The translations under genes were made by a program, and so were the position numbers. From assembly GCF_025716945.1 (NCBI RefSeq), contig NZ_JAOVZT010000006.1, forward strand, positions 236,276 through 300,275: 64,000 nucleotides of DNA, read 5' to 3'. The DNA comes from Geodermatophilus sp. YIM 151500 (GTDB lineage: Bacteria > Actinomycetota > Actinomycetes > Mycobacteriales > Geodermatophilaceae). The stretch's first letter is position 1. The number at the start of each line of letters is the position of its first letter. The notes under the pieces were generated by a model that did no database searches, was not told the DNA's origin, and worked only from the letters and a program-made list of their open reading frames with translations. This document shows positions 7,749 through 17,205 of the stretch, in pieces.

Positions 7749-10663
7749 CCGCGGCACCACCCCGGCCGACGGCGGCCGGCGCCTCCTCCGATCTCGCCGC
7801 GGAGCTGACCCGCGCGCTGGACGGCGAGGTCGCCTTCGACGACTACAGCAGGCACCTGTTCAGCCAGGACGCGAGCATGTACGCGATGACGCCGGTCGGG
7901 GTGGTCTACCCGCGGCACGCCGGCGACGTGATCGCGACCGTGCGCCTGGGAGGGGAGGCCGAGCTGCCGGTCCTCGCCCGCGGTGCGGGCACGAGCCTGG
8001 TGGGACAGACGATCACGCCGGGCATCGTCATGGACCTGTCCCGGCACATGTACGGGATCACCGAGCTCGATCCCGAGGCGCGCACCGCCCGCGTCGAGCC
8101 GGGTGTGGTGCAGGACGACCTCAACCGGGCCGCGGCGAAGCACGGCCTGATGTTCGGCCCGGACACCTCGACGTCGAACCGCGCCACGATCGGCGGGATG
8201 ATCGGCAACAACTCGGCCGGCAGCGGCTCGCTGCGGTTCGGGATGACGATCGACCACGTCCTCGAGCAGGACCTGGTGCTCGCCGACGCCTCCACCACCC
8301 GCTGGGGCGTGCTCGACGAGGCCGAGATGCTGCGCCGCGCCCAGGGCGACTCGCTGGAGGCGCGCATCCTGCGCGGCCTGCCCGGCATCCTGCGCGACAA
8401 CGCCGAGGCCGTCGCCACGGGCTTCCCGGAGTACTGGCGGCGGGCCGGCGGCTACCGGCTCGACCGGCTGGCCGGGGCGCCGCCCTACGACCTGGCCAAG
8501 TTCCTGGTCGGCTCCGAGGGCACGCTCGCCGTCGCCACGTCGGCCCTGGTCGGGCTGGTGCCCAAGCCGGCCAAGCAGGTCTTCGCCGTCGGCCACTTCC
8601 GATCGGTCGTCGAGGCCACCGCGGCCACCGAGGACGCGCTGTCCATGGACCCGGCCGGCGTCGAGATGATCGACAAGACCATCCTCGACCTGTCCCGGCG
8701 GAAGATCGAGTACGCCGGCCTCGGCCGGATCCTCGAGGGCGATCCCGCGGCGCTGGTGTTCGTCTCGTTCACCGGCGACGACGAGGCGGCCCTGGTCGAC
8801 TCGGTCGACCGGCTCGCCGCGTTGTGGGAGAAGAACGGGCACGGGTACGCCACGATCCGCGCGATCACGCCGGTGCAGCAGGCCGACCTGCTCAAGGTGC
8901 GCAAGTCGGCGCTCGGCCTGCTCATGGCCGCCTCCGAGGGCGTCCGGCGGCCGCTGGCCTTCGTCGAGGACACGGCGGTCCCGCCGCAGCACCTGGCGGA
9001 GTACACGGCGCGGTTCCGCGACGTGCTCGACCGGCACGGGTTGGAGGCCGGCTTCTACGGTCACTGCTCGGTGGGCTGCCTGCACATCCGCCCGTTCGTC
9101 GACCTGTCCCGGCCCGGCCAGGTCGAGACGATGCGGGCCGTCGCCGAGGAGATCAAGGACCTCGTCAAGGAGTACGGCGGCGCCAACTCCAGCGAGCACG
9201 GCGACGGCCTGGCCCGCAGCGAGTTCAACCGCGAGCTCTTCGGCGACGAGCTGTACGAGGCGATGCGCCAGGTCAAGCAGCTGTTCGACCCGTCGGGCGT
9301 GCTGAACCCGGGCAAGATCGTCGACTCGCCGAAGATGACCGAGCACCTGCGCGACGCGAACCCGCCGCAGCCCGGGCCGCTGCGCACCCGGCTGACGTTC
9401 GACGTCGTCGGCGGCATGTTCGGTGCCGCCGACCGGTGCATGAACATCGGCCTCTGCCGGAAGTCGACCACCGGCACGATGTGCCCGTCCTACATCGCCA
9501 CGCGCATGGAGGAGCACTCCACCCGCGGCCGGGCCGGCGCGCTGGTCAAGGCGCTGTCGGAAGGGAACCCGCACGCCGCGCTCTCCGACGAGCGGCTGCA
9601 CGAGGCGCTCGACCTGTGCCTGTCGTGCAAGGCGTGCAAGGCCGAGTGCCCGCTCGGGGTCGACATGGCCGCGCTGAAGGCGGAGGCGCTGGCGGCCAAG
9701 TACGACACGACCGGCGTCCCGCTGCGCAGCCGGGTCTTCGGGTCGATCCGCACGCTCAACAAGCTCGGCTCGGCGACCGCGCCGCTGTCGAACGTCCCGG
9801 GCCGGATCCGGCCGCTGCGGGCGCTCATGGAGAAGCGGCTCGGCGTCGCCCGGCAGCGACCGCTGCCCCGCTTCGAGCGCGACAACCTGCCCCGCTGGTT
9901 CCGCCGGCGTCGCAGCGCGGTCGTCCCCACCGAGGGGCGGGTCACCGTGCTGGCCGACTCGTTCACCAGCTACAGCGAGCCGGGCATCGGCAAGGCCGTC
10001 GTGCAGCTGCTCGAGCGGGCCGGGTACGACGTCCGGCTGGAGAGCAAGGGCTGCTGCGGGCGGCCCAGCATCTCCAAGGGCCTGTTGGACGACGCGAGGA
10101 GGAAGGCCAAGGGGCTGGCCGACTCGCTGTGCGCGAGCGGGGCCGTCGCCGGGCCCATCGTCGGCTGCGAGCCGTCCTGCATCCTCACGCTGCGCGCCGA
10201 GCACGTGCAGCTGCTGCCCGACGACCCGAACGTGCGCGCCGTCGCCGAGCGGGTCAGGCTGCCCGAGGAGCTGCTGGTCGAGGCCATCGACGCCGGTCGT
10301 CTGCGGCTGCGCGAGGACAGCCGGCTGGCCGGCCGCACGATCGTCTTCCACGGTCACTGCCACCAGAAGGCCGAGGCCGGAACGGCGGCCACCGTGGCGC
10401 TGCTGAAGCGCATCCCCGGGGCCACGGTGCAGGAGCTCGACGCCGGCTGCTGCGGCATGGCCGGGTCGTTCGGGTACGAGGCGGAGCACTACGACATCTC
10501 GCTGCGGGTGGGGGAGGACCGGCTGTTCCCGGCCGTGCGCGCGGCGGCGCCGGACGCCGTGATCGCGGCGACCGGGACCTCCTGCCGGGAGCAGATCCAC
10601 CACGGCACGCGGCGCGAGGCCCAGCACCCGGTGGAGCTGGTGCTGCAGGCACTGGCCGACTGA
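7745..10663 (+). CDS. FAD and Fe-S 2-hydroxyacid dehydrogenase (glycolate/D-lactate/D-2-hydroxyglutarate type)
   Basis: A 972-residue single-chain flavin/iron-sulfur oxidoreductase. Residues about 20-540 form the FAD-linked oxidase part (PCMH FAD fold with GGMIGNNSAGS, then the C-terminal substrate domain). A ferredoxin-like part has the cysteine groups CMNIGLCRKSTTGTMCP (from Cys565) and CLSCKACKAECP (from Cys625). Two CCG motifs (Cys770-771 and Cys902-903) match heterodisulfide-reductase-type quinone-linked domains. The architecture equals that of YdiJ-like and D-lactate dehydrogenases. Next to serine-glyoxylate aminotransferase and malate synthase, glycolate to glyoxylate is an attractive reaction, but D-lactate or D-2-hydroxyglutarate are equally allowed. 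Electrons probably go to the respiratory chain. Confidence 0.88.
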   Translation: MTAAPPRPTAAGASSDLAAELTRALDGEVAFDDYSRHLFSQDASMYAMTPVGVVYPRHAGDVIATVRLGGEAELPVLARGAGTSLVGQTITPGIVMDLSRHMYGITELDPEARTARVEPGVVQDDLNRAAAKHGLMFGPDTSTSNRATIGGMIGNNSAGSGSLRFGMTIDHVLEQDLVLADASTTRWGVLDEAEMLRRAQGDSLEARILRGLPGILRDNAEAVATGFPEYWRRAGGYRLDRLAGAPPYDLAKFLVGSEGTLAVATSALVGLVPKPAKQVFAVGHFRSVVEATAATEDALSMDPAGVEMIDKTILDLSRRKIEYAGLGRILEGDPAALVFVSFTGDDEAALVDSVDRLAALWEKNGHGYATIRAITPVQQADLLKVRKSALGLLMAASEGVRRPLAFVEDTAVPPQHLAEYTARFRDVLDRHGLEAGFYGHCSVGCLHIRPFVDLSRPGQVETMRAVAEEIKDLVKEYGGANSSEHGDGLARSEFNRELFGDELYEAMRQVKQLFDPSGVLNPGKIVDSPKMTEHLRDANPPQPGPLRTRLTFDVVGGMFGAADRCMNIGLCRKSTTGTMCPSYIATRMEEHSTRGRAGALVKALSEGNPHAALSDERLHEALDLCLSCKACKAECPLGVDMAALKAEALAAKYDTTGVPLRSRVFGSIRTLNKLGSATAPLSNVPGRIRPLRALMEKRLGVARQRPLPRFERDNLPRWFRRRRSAVVPTEGRVTVLADSFTSYSEPGIGKAVVQLLERAGYDVRLESKGCCGRPSISKGLLDDARRKAKGLADSLCASGAVAGPIVGCEPSCILTLRAEHVQLLPDDPNVRAVAERVRLPEELLVEAIDAGRLRLREDSRLAGRTIVFHGHCHQKAEAGTAATVALLKRIPGATVQELDAGCCGMAGSFGYEAEHYDISLRVGEDRLFPAVRAAAPDAVIAATGTSCREQIHHGTRREAQHPVELVLQALAD

Positions 10664-10755
10664 TCCGGGCGGGCCCCGCGCACCCCCTAGGCTCCGGGCT
10701 CCGGATGCGGACGGGTGCGCGGGCCCGCCGTCGCCGGGCGGACGGGAGGAGCGCG

Positions 10756-11676
10756 GTGGCGCAGCGGCTGCTCGTGGTGGTGAATGCCGCGGCCGGGACG
10801 GCGGACGACGACGCCGTCGCAGCGGCGCTCGCCGCGTTGCGCGCGGAGGCGGACGTCGAGGTGGTCGCCACCGGGTCGCCGGAGGAGCTCGACGACCTGT
10901 TCGCCGTGGACGACGACCGTCGCGTGGTGGTCGTCGGCGGCGACGGGTCGCTGCACGCGGTCGCCCGCGCGCTCTCGCGGGCGGGCCGACTGCGGCCGGA
11001 CGACCCGGTCGGCCTGATCGGCCGCGGCACCGGGAACGACCTGGCCCGGGCGGTCGGCCTGCCGCTCGAGCCGGTGGCCGCGGCGCGCGCGGTGCTCGCC
11101 GGGGTGCCCCGCCCGCTCGACCTGCTCCGCGACGAGGAGGGCGGCGTGGTCGTCAACGCGGTGCACGCGGGAGTCGGTGCCTCGGCCGGGCGGCGGGCGC
11201 ACGGGCTCAAGGACGCGATCGGGCCCGCCGCCTACCCCGTCGGCGCGGCGATCGCCGGGCTCACCGACGCGGGCTGGGAACTCGACGTGCGGGTCGACGG
11301 CGTGCCCGTCGTCCCACCCGGGACCGAGGGTCCGGCGCGGCTGCTCATGGTCGGCATCTGCAACGGGCCGACGATCGGCGGTGGGACGCCGCTCGCGCCG
11401 GGCGCCGTCCCCGACGACGGGCTGGCCGACGTGGTGGTCTGCGCGGCCACCGGCCCGGGTGCGCGGGTGGCCTTCGGCGCGGCCCTGCGAGCCGGCACGC
11501 ACGTCGAGCGCGACGACGTCCGGCTGGTGCGCGGCCGGGAGATCACGGTGAGCGGGGAGCCGGTGGAGCTCGACGCCGACGGGGAGGTGCGCGAGGGCCG
11601 CGGCTCGCACGCCTGGCGGGTCGAGCACCACGCCTGGTCGCTGCTCGTGCCGAGCGGAGTGGATCCGTCCGCGTGA
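10756..11676 (+). CDS. Diacylglycerol kinase family lipid kinase
   Basis: A 306-residue soluble lipid kinase of the DAGK catalytic fold (YegS/DgkB-like). It has the nucleotide-binding VVGGDGSLHAVARAL at about residues 56-70 and LIGRGTGNDLARAVGLP at about 88-104. Its substrate may be diacylglycerol or another lipid alcohol in membrane lipid turnover. The GTG was chosen because GGGAGGA lies five bases upstream; a TAGGCT -10-like element at 10688-10693 could serve as its promoter. It stands alone, facing the convergent OsmC gene across a perfect hairpin that covers its stop codon. Confidence 0.85.
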   Translation: MAQRLLVVVNAAAGTADDDAVAAALAALRAEADVEVVATGSPEELDDLFAVDDDRRVVVVGGDGSLHAVARALSRAGRLRPDDPVGLIGRGTGNDLARAVGLPLEPVAAARAVLAGVPRPLDLLRDEEGGVVVNAVHAGVGASAGRRAHGLKDAIGPAAYPVGAAIAGLTDAGWELDVRVDGVPVVPPGTEGPARLLMVGICNGPTIGGGTPLAPGAVPDDGLADVVVCAATGPGARVAFGAALRAGTHVERDDVRLVRGREITVSGEPVELDADGEVREGRGSHAWRVEHHAWSLLVPSGVDPSA

Positions 11677-11698
11677 CGCCGACGGATCCACTCCGCTC
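11652..11698. terminator. Bidirectional hairpin between lipid kinase and OsmC genes
   Basis: Perfect 18-bp inverted repeat (11652-11669 and 11681-11698, arm beginning GAGCGGAGTGGATCC) with an 11-nt loop that contains the lipid kinase stop codon. It sits exactly between two convergent genes, so it probably ends transcription from both sides. Confidence 0.85.
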
Positions 11699-11700
11699 TG

Positions 11701-12144
11701 TCACGTGAGCGCGGCGTCCAGGGTGATCGTCTCGACCGCGGCCAGCGCCTTGCTGATCGGGCAGCCGACCTTGGCGGCCTCGGCGGCCTTGCGGAAGCCG
11801 TCCTCGTCGAGCCCGTCGACCCGGCCGCGGACGGTCAGCGCGATCCCGGTGACCTTGAACCCGCCGCGCTCCTTGTCCGGGCCCAGGCTGACGTCGGCGC
11901 TGACGTCGAGCGACTGCGGGGTGCCGCCGGCCTCCGCGACGTTGGCCGACAGCTGCATGGCGAAGCAGGAGGAGTGGGCGGCGGCGACCAGCTCCTCCGG
12001 GCTGGTGGTGCCCCCGGCGTCGTCTGCTGCCCGCTTGGGGAAGGACACCTCGTAGGTGCCGACGCCCGAGCTGGCGAGCTCGACCCGGCCGGAGCCCTCC
12101 TGCAAGCTGCCGGTCCAGGCGGTGCGTGCGGTGCGTGTGGGCAT
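11701..12144 (-). CDS. OsmC-family peroxiredoxin
   Basis: A 147-residue OsmC/Ohr family thiol peroxidase that reduces organic hydroperoxides. Both redox cysteines are present: Cys60 in AAHSSCFAM and Cys128 in KVGCPISKAL. The sequence order is closer to OsmC than to Ohr. The ATG has GGGAGGGACC directly upstream; longer in-frame starts exist but lack such a site. It lies 157 bases downstream of an OhrR-like repressor on the same strand, which suggests control by peroxide-sensing derepression. Confidence 0.92.
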   Translation of the reverse strand: MPTRTARTAWTGSLQEGSGRVELASSGVGTYEVSFPKRAADDAGGTTSPEELVAAAHSSCFAMQLSANVAEAGGTPQSLDVSADVSLGPDKERGGFKVTGIALTVRGRVDGLDEDGFRKAAEAAKVGCPISKALAAVETITLDAALT

Positions 12145-12301
12145 GGTCCCTCCCAGGTCCTCGGTCCGGTCTCGACGGTCCACCCGGCCCTGGGGGCCGA
12201 CCGGACTCCGCGAGCGACTACCCGGTCCGGTTGCGCCCAACCGACCCGATCGACCGGCTCCCCGGGCGGCCGGTCCCCGGCCGATCCGCCCGGTCGGGCC
12301 G

Positions 12302-12754
12302 TCAGTGGACGACGGGGGCGCTGACCCGCTCGGTCAGATGGCGCAGCCGCTGCTGCAGATCGCGGAACTCGTCGCGGTCGAGGTCGAGGGTGCCGATCAT
12401 CTCCTCGTTGATCCGCAGCGCCCGCTCCTGCAGCGCCCGGCCGGCGTCGGTCAGGGCGATGGACACCGACCGCTCGTCCTCCACCCGGCGGTGGCGCGTG
12501 ACCAGCCCGGCCGCCGTGAGCCGCTTGAGCAGCGGCGAGAGCGTGCCGCTGTCGAGGGCGAGCCGGGAGCCGAGCTGGCCGACGGTCTGCTGGTCGCGCT
12601 CCCAGAGCAGCATCATGACCAGGTACTGCGGATAGGTGAGCCCGATCTCCTCCAGCATCGGCCGGTAACGCGCCGTCATCGCGCGCGACGCGGCGTAGAG
12701 CGCGAAGCAGAGCTGGTCGTCGAGTGCCACGCTCGGCGACGGGAGAGCAGTCAT
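12302..12754 (-). CDS. ohrR: MarR-family, OhrR-like organic peroxide sensor
   Basis: A 150-residue winged-helix repressor. The N-terminal LDDQLCFALYAASRAM carries the reactive Cys16 typical of OhrR, and the tyrosines of GLTYPQYLVMMLLW that hydrogen-bond the sensing cysteine are present. Oxidation of Cys16 would release DNA and switch on the downstream OsmC gene. No ribosome site is seen: on the minus strand a TAGACT element (12766-12761) lies only six bases from the ATG, so the mRNA is probably leaderless. The operator was not identified. The symbol is by similarity of the sensing motif. Confidence 0.85.
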   Translation of the reverse strand: MTALPSPSVALDDQLCFALYAASRAMTARYRPMLEEIGLTYPQYLVMMLLWERDQQTVGQLGSRLALDSGTLSPLLKRLTAAGLVTRHRRVEDERSVSIALTDAGRALQERALRINEEMIGTLDLDRDEFRDLQQRLRHLTERVSAPVVH

Positions 12755-12848
12755 CCCGCAAGTCTAGGGCCAACCCGATCGTGCGCTATGCAGTGATCTG
12801 CGTCCCTTCGCCACCGCGAACGGCGTCCCGGGCGGGCCCTCCGGCAAG

Positions 12849-12869
12849 GTTGAGCGGAACAGGCTCAAC
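12849..12869. promoter_or_regulatory. HAIR element (HspR operator) upstream of clpB
   Basis: GTTGAGC, a 7-base spacer and GCTCAAC match the HAIR consensus (CTTGAGT-N7-ACTCAAG) in spacing and in the TTGAG/CTCAA core. In Streptomyces and mycobacteria HspR binds such sites to repress dnaK and clpB. It lies 90 bases before the clpB start. Confidence 0.8.
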
Positions 12870-12958
12870 TCCTCCGTCGTTGGACATCGCGACGCACCCA
12901 CCCGGTGGCGGTGGTTCCGCCGCCGGCCCGTCTGCACGAGAGGACGACGCTCCAGGCC

Positions 12959-15550
12959 ATGCAGAGCAAGCTCACCACCCGTTCGCAGGAGGCCTTCGCC
13001 GCGGCCCAGCGACTGGCCGTCGAGCGCGGTCAGGCCGCGCTGGAACCCCTGCACCTGCTCGTCGCGTTGCTCGGGCAGTCCGACGGGATCGCCGGCCCGC
13101 TGCTGACCGCGGTGGGCGCCGACCCGGCGGACGTCCGCTCCAAGGCCGAGGCCGCGCTGCGCCGGATGCCCAGCGTCAGCGGGGCGACGGTGCCGGCCCC
13201 CTCGCCCTCCCGCGAGCTCCTGCGGGTGATCAACGCCGCCGGCGAGCAGGCGAGCGCCCTGGGCGACGAGTACGTCTCGACCGAGCACCTGCTGGTCGGG
13301 CTGGCCGGCTCGGACGGCGAGGCGGGCGCCGTGCTGACCAGCGCGGGCGCCACCCGCGACGCGCTGCTGGCCGCCTTCCGCACCGTCCGCGGCAACCGCA
13401 GGGTCACCACGCCCGACCCCGAGGGCACGTTCCAGGCGCTCGAGAAGTACGCCGTCGACCTCACCGCCCGTGCCCGCGAGGGCAGGATCGACCCGGTCAT
13501 CGGCCGCGACACCGAGATCCGCCGCGTCGTGCAGGTGCTGTCCCGGCGGACGAAGAACAACCCGGTGCTCATCGGCGAGCCCGGCGTCGGCAAGACCGCC
13601 ATCGTCGAGGGCCTGGCCCAGCGCATCGTCGCCGGCGACGTCCCGGAGAGCCTCAAGGGGAAGCGCCTCATGGCGCTGGACCTGGCCAGCATGGTCGCCG
13701 GCGCCAAGTACCGCGGGGAGTTCGAGGAGCGGCTCAAGGCCGTCCTGCAGGAGATCACCGACGCCGAGGGCGAGATCGTCACCTTCATCGACGAACTGCA
13801 CACGATCGTCGGTGCCGGCGCCTCCGGCGAGGGCGCCATGGACGCCGGCAACATGATCAAGCCGATGCTGGCCCGCGGTGAGCTGCGCATGGTCGGCGCC
13901 ACCACGCTCGACGAGTACCGCGAGCACATCGAGAAGGACGCCGCCCTCGAGCGGCGGTTCCAGCAGGTGTTCGTGGGCGAGCCGAGCGTCGAGGACACCA
14001 TCGGCATCCTCCGGGGCCTCAAGGAGCGCTACGAGGTCCACCACGGCGTGCGGATCACCGACTCCGCGATCGTCGCCGCCGCCACCCTGTCCGACCGCTA
14101 CGTCACCGCCCGCTTCCTGCCGGACAAGGCGATCGACCTGGTCGACGAGGCGGCCAGCCGGCTGCGCATGGAGATCGACAGCCGGCCGGTCGAGATCGAC
14201 GAGGTCGAGCGCGCCGTCCGTCGCATGGAGATCGAGGAGATGGCGCTGGCCAAGGAGGACGACCCGTCGTCCCTCGAGCGCCTGGCGTCGCTGCGCGCCG
14301 ACCTCGCCGACCGCCGGCAGGAGCTGGCCGAGCTGACCGCCCGCTGGCAGCAGGACAAGGGTGCCATCGAGCGGATCCAGCGGATCAAGGAGGAGCTGGA
14401 GCGGCTGCGCCAGGAGGCCGAGCGGGCCGAGCGGGACGGCGAGCTGGCCCGCGTCGCCGAGCTGCGCTACGGGCGGCTGCCGGAGCTCGAGCGCTCCCTG
14501 GCCGAGGCCGAGGCGTCGGTGCAGACCGGTGAGTCCATGCTCAAGGAGGAGGTCGGCGCCGACGACATCGCGGAGGTCGTGCAGGCCTGGACCGGCATTC
14601 CCGCCGGCCGGCTGCTCGAGGGGGAGACCGCCAAGTTGCTGCGGATGGAGGCGGAACTCGGCCGGCGCGTGGTCGGCCAGCCCGACGCGGTGCGGGCCGT
14701 CTCCGACGCCGTCCGCCGGGCCCGCTCCGGCGTCGCCGACCCGAACCGGCCCACCGGCTCGTTCCTGTTCCTGGGCCCGACCGGTGTCGGCAAGACCGAG
14801 CTGGCCAAGGCGCTGGCGGAGTTCCTGTTCGACGACGAGCGGGCGATGGTCCGCATCGACATGAGCGAGTACTCCGAGAAGCACTCGGTGGCCCGGCTGG
14901 TCGGCGCACCCCCCGGCTACGTGGGCTACGAGGCCGGCGGCCAGCTGACCGAGGCGGTCCGGCGGCGGCCGTACACCGTGGTCCTGTTCGACGAGGTGGA
15001 GAAGGCCCACCAGGACGTCTTCGACGTGCTGCTGCAGGTGCTGGACGACGGTCGGCTCACCGACGGCCAGGGCCGGACGGTGGACTTCCGCAACACGATC
15101 CTGATCCTGACCTCGAACCTCGGCTCGCTGCTGATCGCCGACCAGTCGGTCTCCGAGGAGCGGCGCCGCGACGCGGTCATGGAGGTCGTCCGGACCCACT
15201 TCAAGCCGGAGTTCCTCAACCGGCTGGACGACGTCGTCGTGTTCCGCGCGCTGGGCACCGAGGAGCTCACCGGGATCGTCGACATCCAGGTCGGCGTGCT
15301 CGCCCGCCGGCTGGCCGCCCGGCGGTTGACCCTGCAGGTCACCGACGCCGCCAAGGAGTGGTTGGCGATCAACGGGTTCGACCCGGTGTACGGCGCCCGA
15401 CCGCTGCGCCGCCTGGTGCAGTCGGCGATCGGCGACCAGCTGGCCAGGGCCCTGCTCGCCGGTGACATCCGCGACGGGGACGAGGTCGTCGTCGACTGGC
15501 CGGCCGACGTCGCCGAGGGCGATGCGGGGCTGTCGGTCCTCCGCGGCTAA
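12959..15550 (+). CDS. clpB: ATP-dependent chaperone ClpB
   Basis: An 863-residue hexameric AAA+ disaggregase that works with DnaK/DnaJ/GrpE to rescue aggregated proteins. Domain order: Clp N-domain repeats (1-150), AAA1 with GEPGVGKT and the [12 protein letters not shown] Walker B, a coiled-coil M-domain (about 400-520, [15 protein letters not shown] onward), AAA2 with GPTGVGKT, and the [13 protein letters not shown] pore loop. The ATG follows a GAGAGGA sequence, and the protein then begins in the canonical [12 protein letters not shown] form. The HAIR element upstream predicts heat-shock control by HspR. A strong terminator follows. hspR and dnaK are not in the window. Confidence 0.97.
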   Translation: MQSKLTTRSQEAFAAAQRLAVERGQAALEPLHLLVALLGQSDGIAGPLLTAVGADPADVRSKAEAALRRMPSVSGATVPAPSPSRELLRVINAAGEQASALGDEYVSTEHLLVGLAGSDGEAGAVLTSAGATRDALLAAFRTVRGNRRVTTPDPEGTFQALEKYAVDLTARAREGRIDPVIGRDTEIRRVVQVLSRRTKNNPVLIGEPGVGKTAIVEGLAQRIVAGDVPESLKGKRLMALDLASMVAGAKYRGEFEERLKAVLQEITDAEGEIVTFIDELHTIVGAGASGEGAMDAGNMIKPMLARGELRMVGATTLDEYREHIEKDAALERRFQQVFVGEPSVEDTIGILRGLKERYEVHHGVRITDSAIVAAATLSDRYVTARFLPDKAIDLVDEAASRLRMEIDSRPVEIDEVERAVRRMEIEEMALAKEDDPSSLERLASLRADLADRRQELAELTARWQQDKGAIERIQRIKEELERLRQEAERAERDGELARVAELRYGRLPELERSLAEAEASVQTGESMLKEEVGADDIAEVVQAWTGIPAGRLLEGETAKLLRMEAELGRRVVGQPDAVRAVSDAVRRARSGVADPNRPTGSFLFLGPTGVGKTELAKALAEFLFDDERAMVRIDMSEYSEKHSVARLVGAPPGYVGYEAGGQLTEAVRRRPYTVVLFDEVEKAHQDVFDVLLQVLDDGRLTDGQGRTVDFRNTILILTSNLGSLLIADQSVSEERRRDAVMEVVRTHFKPEFLNRLDDVVVFRALGTEELTGIVDIQVGVLARRLAARRLTLQVTDAAKEWLAINGFDPVYGARPLRRLVQSAIGDQLARALLAGDIRDGDEVVVDWPADVAEGDAGLSVLRG

Positions 15551-15564
15551 CCGGGGAACCCGTC

Positions 15565-15599
15565 CTCCGGATCCGCCCGCCCGGCGGGCGGATCCGGAG
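15565..15599 (+). terminator. clpB terminator
   Basis: Perfect 16-bp stem (CTCCGGATCCGCCCGC and its complement) with a 3-nt loop, 14 bases past the clpB stop. Confidence 0.88.
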
Positions 15600-15723
15600 A
15601 GCTCCGGTGACGGCCGGGACGTCATTCCTCCGGGTGGAGCCGCGCCGACACGCCTCCGACGTGGTGGCCCGGGCCCGGGGGACCCGCGATGATCGACACG
15701 ACGGACGACGAGTGGAGGCCGGT

Positions 15724-16575
15724 ATGACCTCAGGGCAGGGCGGGGACCGCGAGAACGGGACGCCGCAGGGCGGGGAGCAGCCGGGTCCCGGCACGTCCGG
15801 CCGGCCCGGGCAGCACCCCCCGCCGGGCCAGTACCCACCGCCGGGCCAGTACCCGCCGCCGGGCCAGCAGCCGGGTCAGTACCCGCCGCCCGGACAGCAG
15901 CCCGGTCACGGCCAGCCGGGTGCCCAGCCCGGCGCCGGCCAGCAGCCCGGCTACGGCCAGCCACCGGCCCAGTACCCCGGTTACGGCCAGCCGGGTGCCC
16001 AGCCCGGCTACGGCGAGCCGCAGCCGGGGCAGTACCCGGCGTACGGGCAGCAGGGCGGGTACGGCTACGCGCCGGCCCCGTCGTCCCCGCAGGGGTTCGG
16101 GGCGCCGGCGCCGGTGGAACGCCCCGTGACGGTCCGCGTCGGCATCGGGGCCTTCGTCGCCAGCCTCGTCCTCGGCCTCGTCGCCTCGTTCGTGACGTTC
16201 TCGGACATCGACGCGCTCGTGGCGCAGACGGTGGCCGGGTCCGGTGACCAGCTGACCGAGGAGCTGGCCCAGGGTGCCGTCCTCTTCGGGGCCGTGCTCG
16301 GGCTGGTCCTCGTGGCGCTCAACGCGCTGTTCCTGTGGTTCGCGTGGCAGGGCCGCAACTGGGCGCGCATCGTGCTCGTCGTCCTGGGTGGCCTCAGCGT
16401 CCTCTTCGGGTTGGGCGGACTGGGCGCCGGAACCGGCGCCAGCGGTTTCGTCAGCGCGGTCGGCGTCTTCCAGCTGCTGCTGACCGCGGTCGGCGTCGTC
16501 GCGCTGCTGCTCAAGCCCAGCAACGACTGGTACCGCTACGAGAAGTGGCGGCGCGCCAGCGGCGTCCCCCGCTGA
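15724..16575 (+). CDS. Proline/glycine/glutamine-rich four-helix membrane protein
   Basis: A 283-residue protein of unknown function. Residues 1-135 are a low-complexity tail made of repeats such as QYPPPGQ and GYGQPGAQPG, likely cytoplasmic and disordered. Four hydrophobic helices follow (starting about residues 140, 180, 215 and 245) with a short WYRYEKWRRA C-terminus. Such Pro/Gly-rich tail plus four-helix proteins are common and poorly characterised in actinobacteria. The ATG has GTGGAGGCC upstream; a longer in-frame start at 15607 has no ribosome site. It is convergent with the small membrane protein at 16588-17067. Confidence 0.8.
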   Translation: MTSGQGGDRENGTPQGGEQPGPGTSGRPGQHPPPGQYPPPGQYPPPGQQPGQYPPPGQQPGHGQPGAQPGAGQQPGYGQPPAQYPGYGQPGAQPGYGEPQPGQYPAYGQQGGYGYAPAPSSPQGFGAPAPVERPVTVRVGIGAFVASLVLGLVASFVTFSDIDALVAQTVAGSGDQLTEELAQGAVLFGAVLGLVLVALNALFLWFAWQGRNWARIVLVVLGGLSVLFGLGGLGAGTGASGFVSAVGVFQLLLTAVGVVALLLKPSNDWYRYEKWRRASGVPR

Positions 16576-16587
16576 CCCGGCGGGCGG

Positions 16588-17067
16588 TCATCCGCCGCGC
16601 AGCGGCGGCACCCACTGCCCCGTCGTCCGTGCCAGCAGGCTGGTGACCGCGCCCACCGAGAGCACTAGCACCAGCAGCGAGAGCGCCGTCGCGCCTCCGG
16701 CGGTCGCCATCGACACGACCGTGAGCAGGGCCAGCCCGACAGCGCCCGCCACGCCGGCCCAGCGTGCCCACGGCCGGCGGCGGGGGAGCCCGACCGCAGC
16801 CGCGGCCGCCGCCAAGCCGATCACCACGTAGGGCAGCTGCGTTCCGACGACGAGCCGCTCGGCTTCCTCCCGCGTCACGTCCGGCTGCACCTCGGCGATC
16901 CGGTCGGCGATGGCCTCCCGGCCGAACCAGCTCAGCCCCGCGTTCACCAGGAGCAGCACGGCCAGCAGCGCCAGCAGCACCACCGCCACGCGGACCGACG
17001 CCGGCATCGGCGCGGCCACGCCGCCGCCGCCGCCGTCGTCGCCGGGCGCCGGGGGAGGGGCGGTCAC
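16588..17067 (-). CDS. Small four-helix membrane protein, unknown function
   Basis: A 159-residue protein with a Pro/Gly-rich N-terminus (VTAPPPAPGDDGGGGG) and four predicted membrane helices. One loop, WFGREAIADRIAEVQPDVTREEAERLV, follows the first helix. The GTG at 17067 is eight bases after GAGGG; a GTG two codons upstream is possible. No function can be assigned. It is convergent with another four-helix protein and divergent from the molybdopterin oxidoreductase gene. Confidence 0.75.
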   Translation of the reverse strand: MTAPPPAPGDDGGGGGVAAPMPASVRVAVVLLALLAVLLLVNAGLSWFGREAIADRIAEVQPDVTREEAERLVVGTQLPYVVIGLAAAAAAVGLPRRRPWARWAGVAGAVGLALLTVVSMATAGGATALSLLVLVLSVGAVTSLLARTTGQWVPPLRGG

Positions 17068-17205
17068 GTCCACCACCCTCGCACGGGCTTCCGCCCGGAC
17101 CGCGACGCGTCGCCGCTCCTGGCTGGTCGGCGCCCGGACGGGTGACGGGACGGACAGGCGGGGCACCCGTGAATCCGCGGCGGTCGTCGGTGCCGAATCC
17201 TGGGT

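Noticed and set aside
7559-10627. A 1022-codon open frame on the minus strand across the 2-hydroxyacid dehydrogenase gene
   Set aside because: It is an Arg/Ala/Gly/Val-rich frame opposite a clearly recognisable gene; long antisense frames are expected at this GC content.
12145-12301. Extended N-terminus of the OsmC protein or a small gene in the OhrR-OsmC gap
   Set aside because: The residues are low-complexity Arg/Gly/Ser/Pro and the ATG at 12144 has a strong ribosome site.
12764-15964. A 1066-codon minus-strand open frame across clpB
   Set aside because: It lies opposite clpB, has no recognisable domain and no ribosome site; it is a GC artefact.
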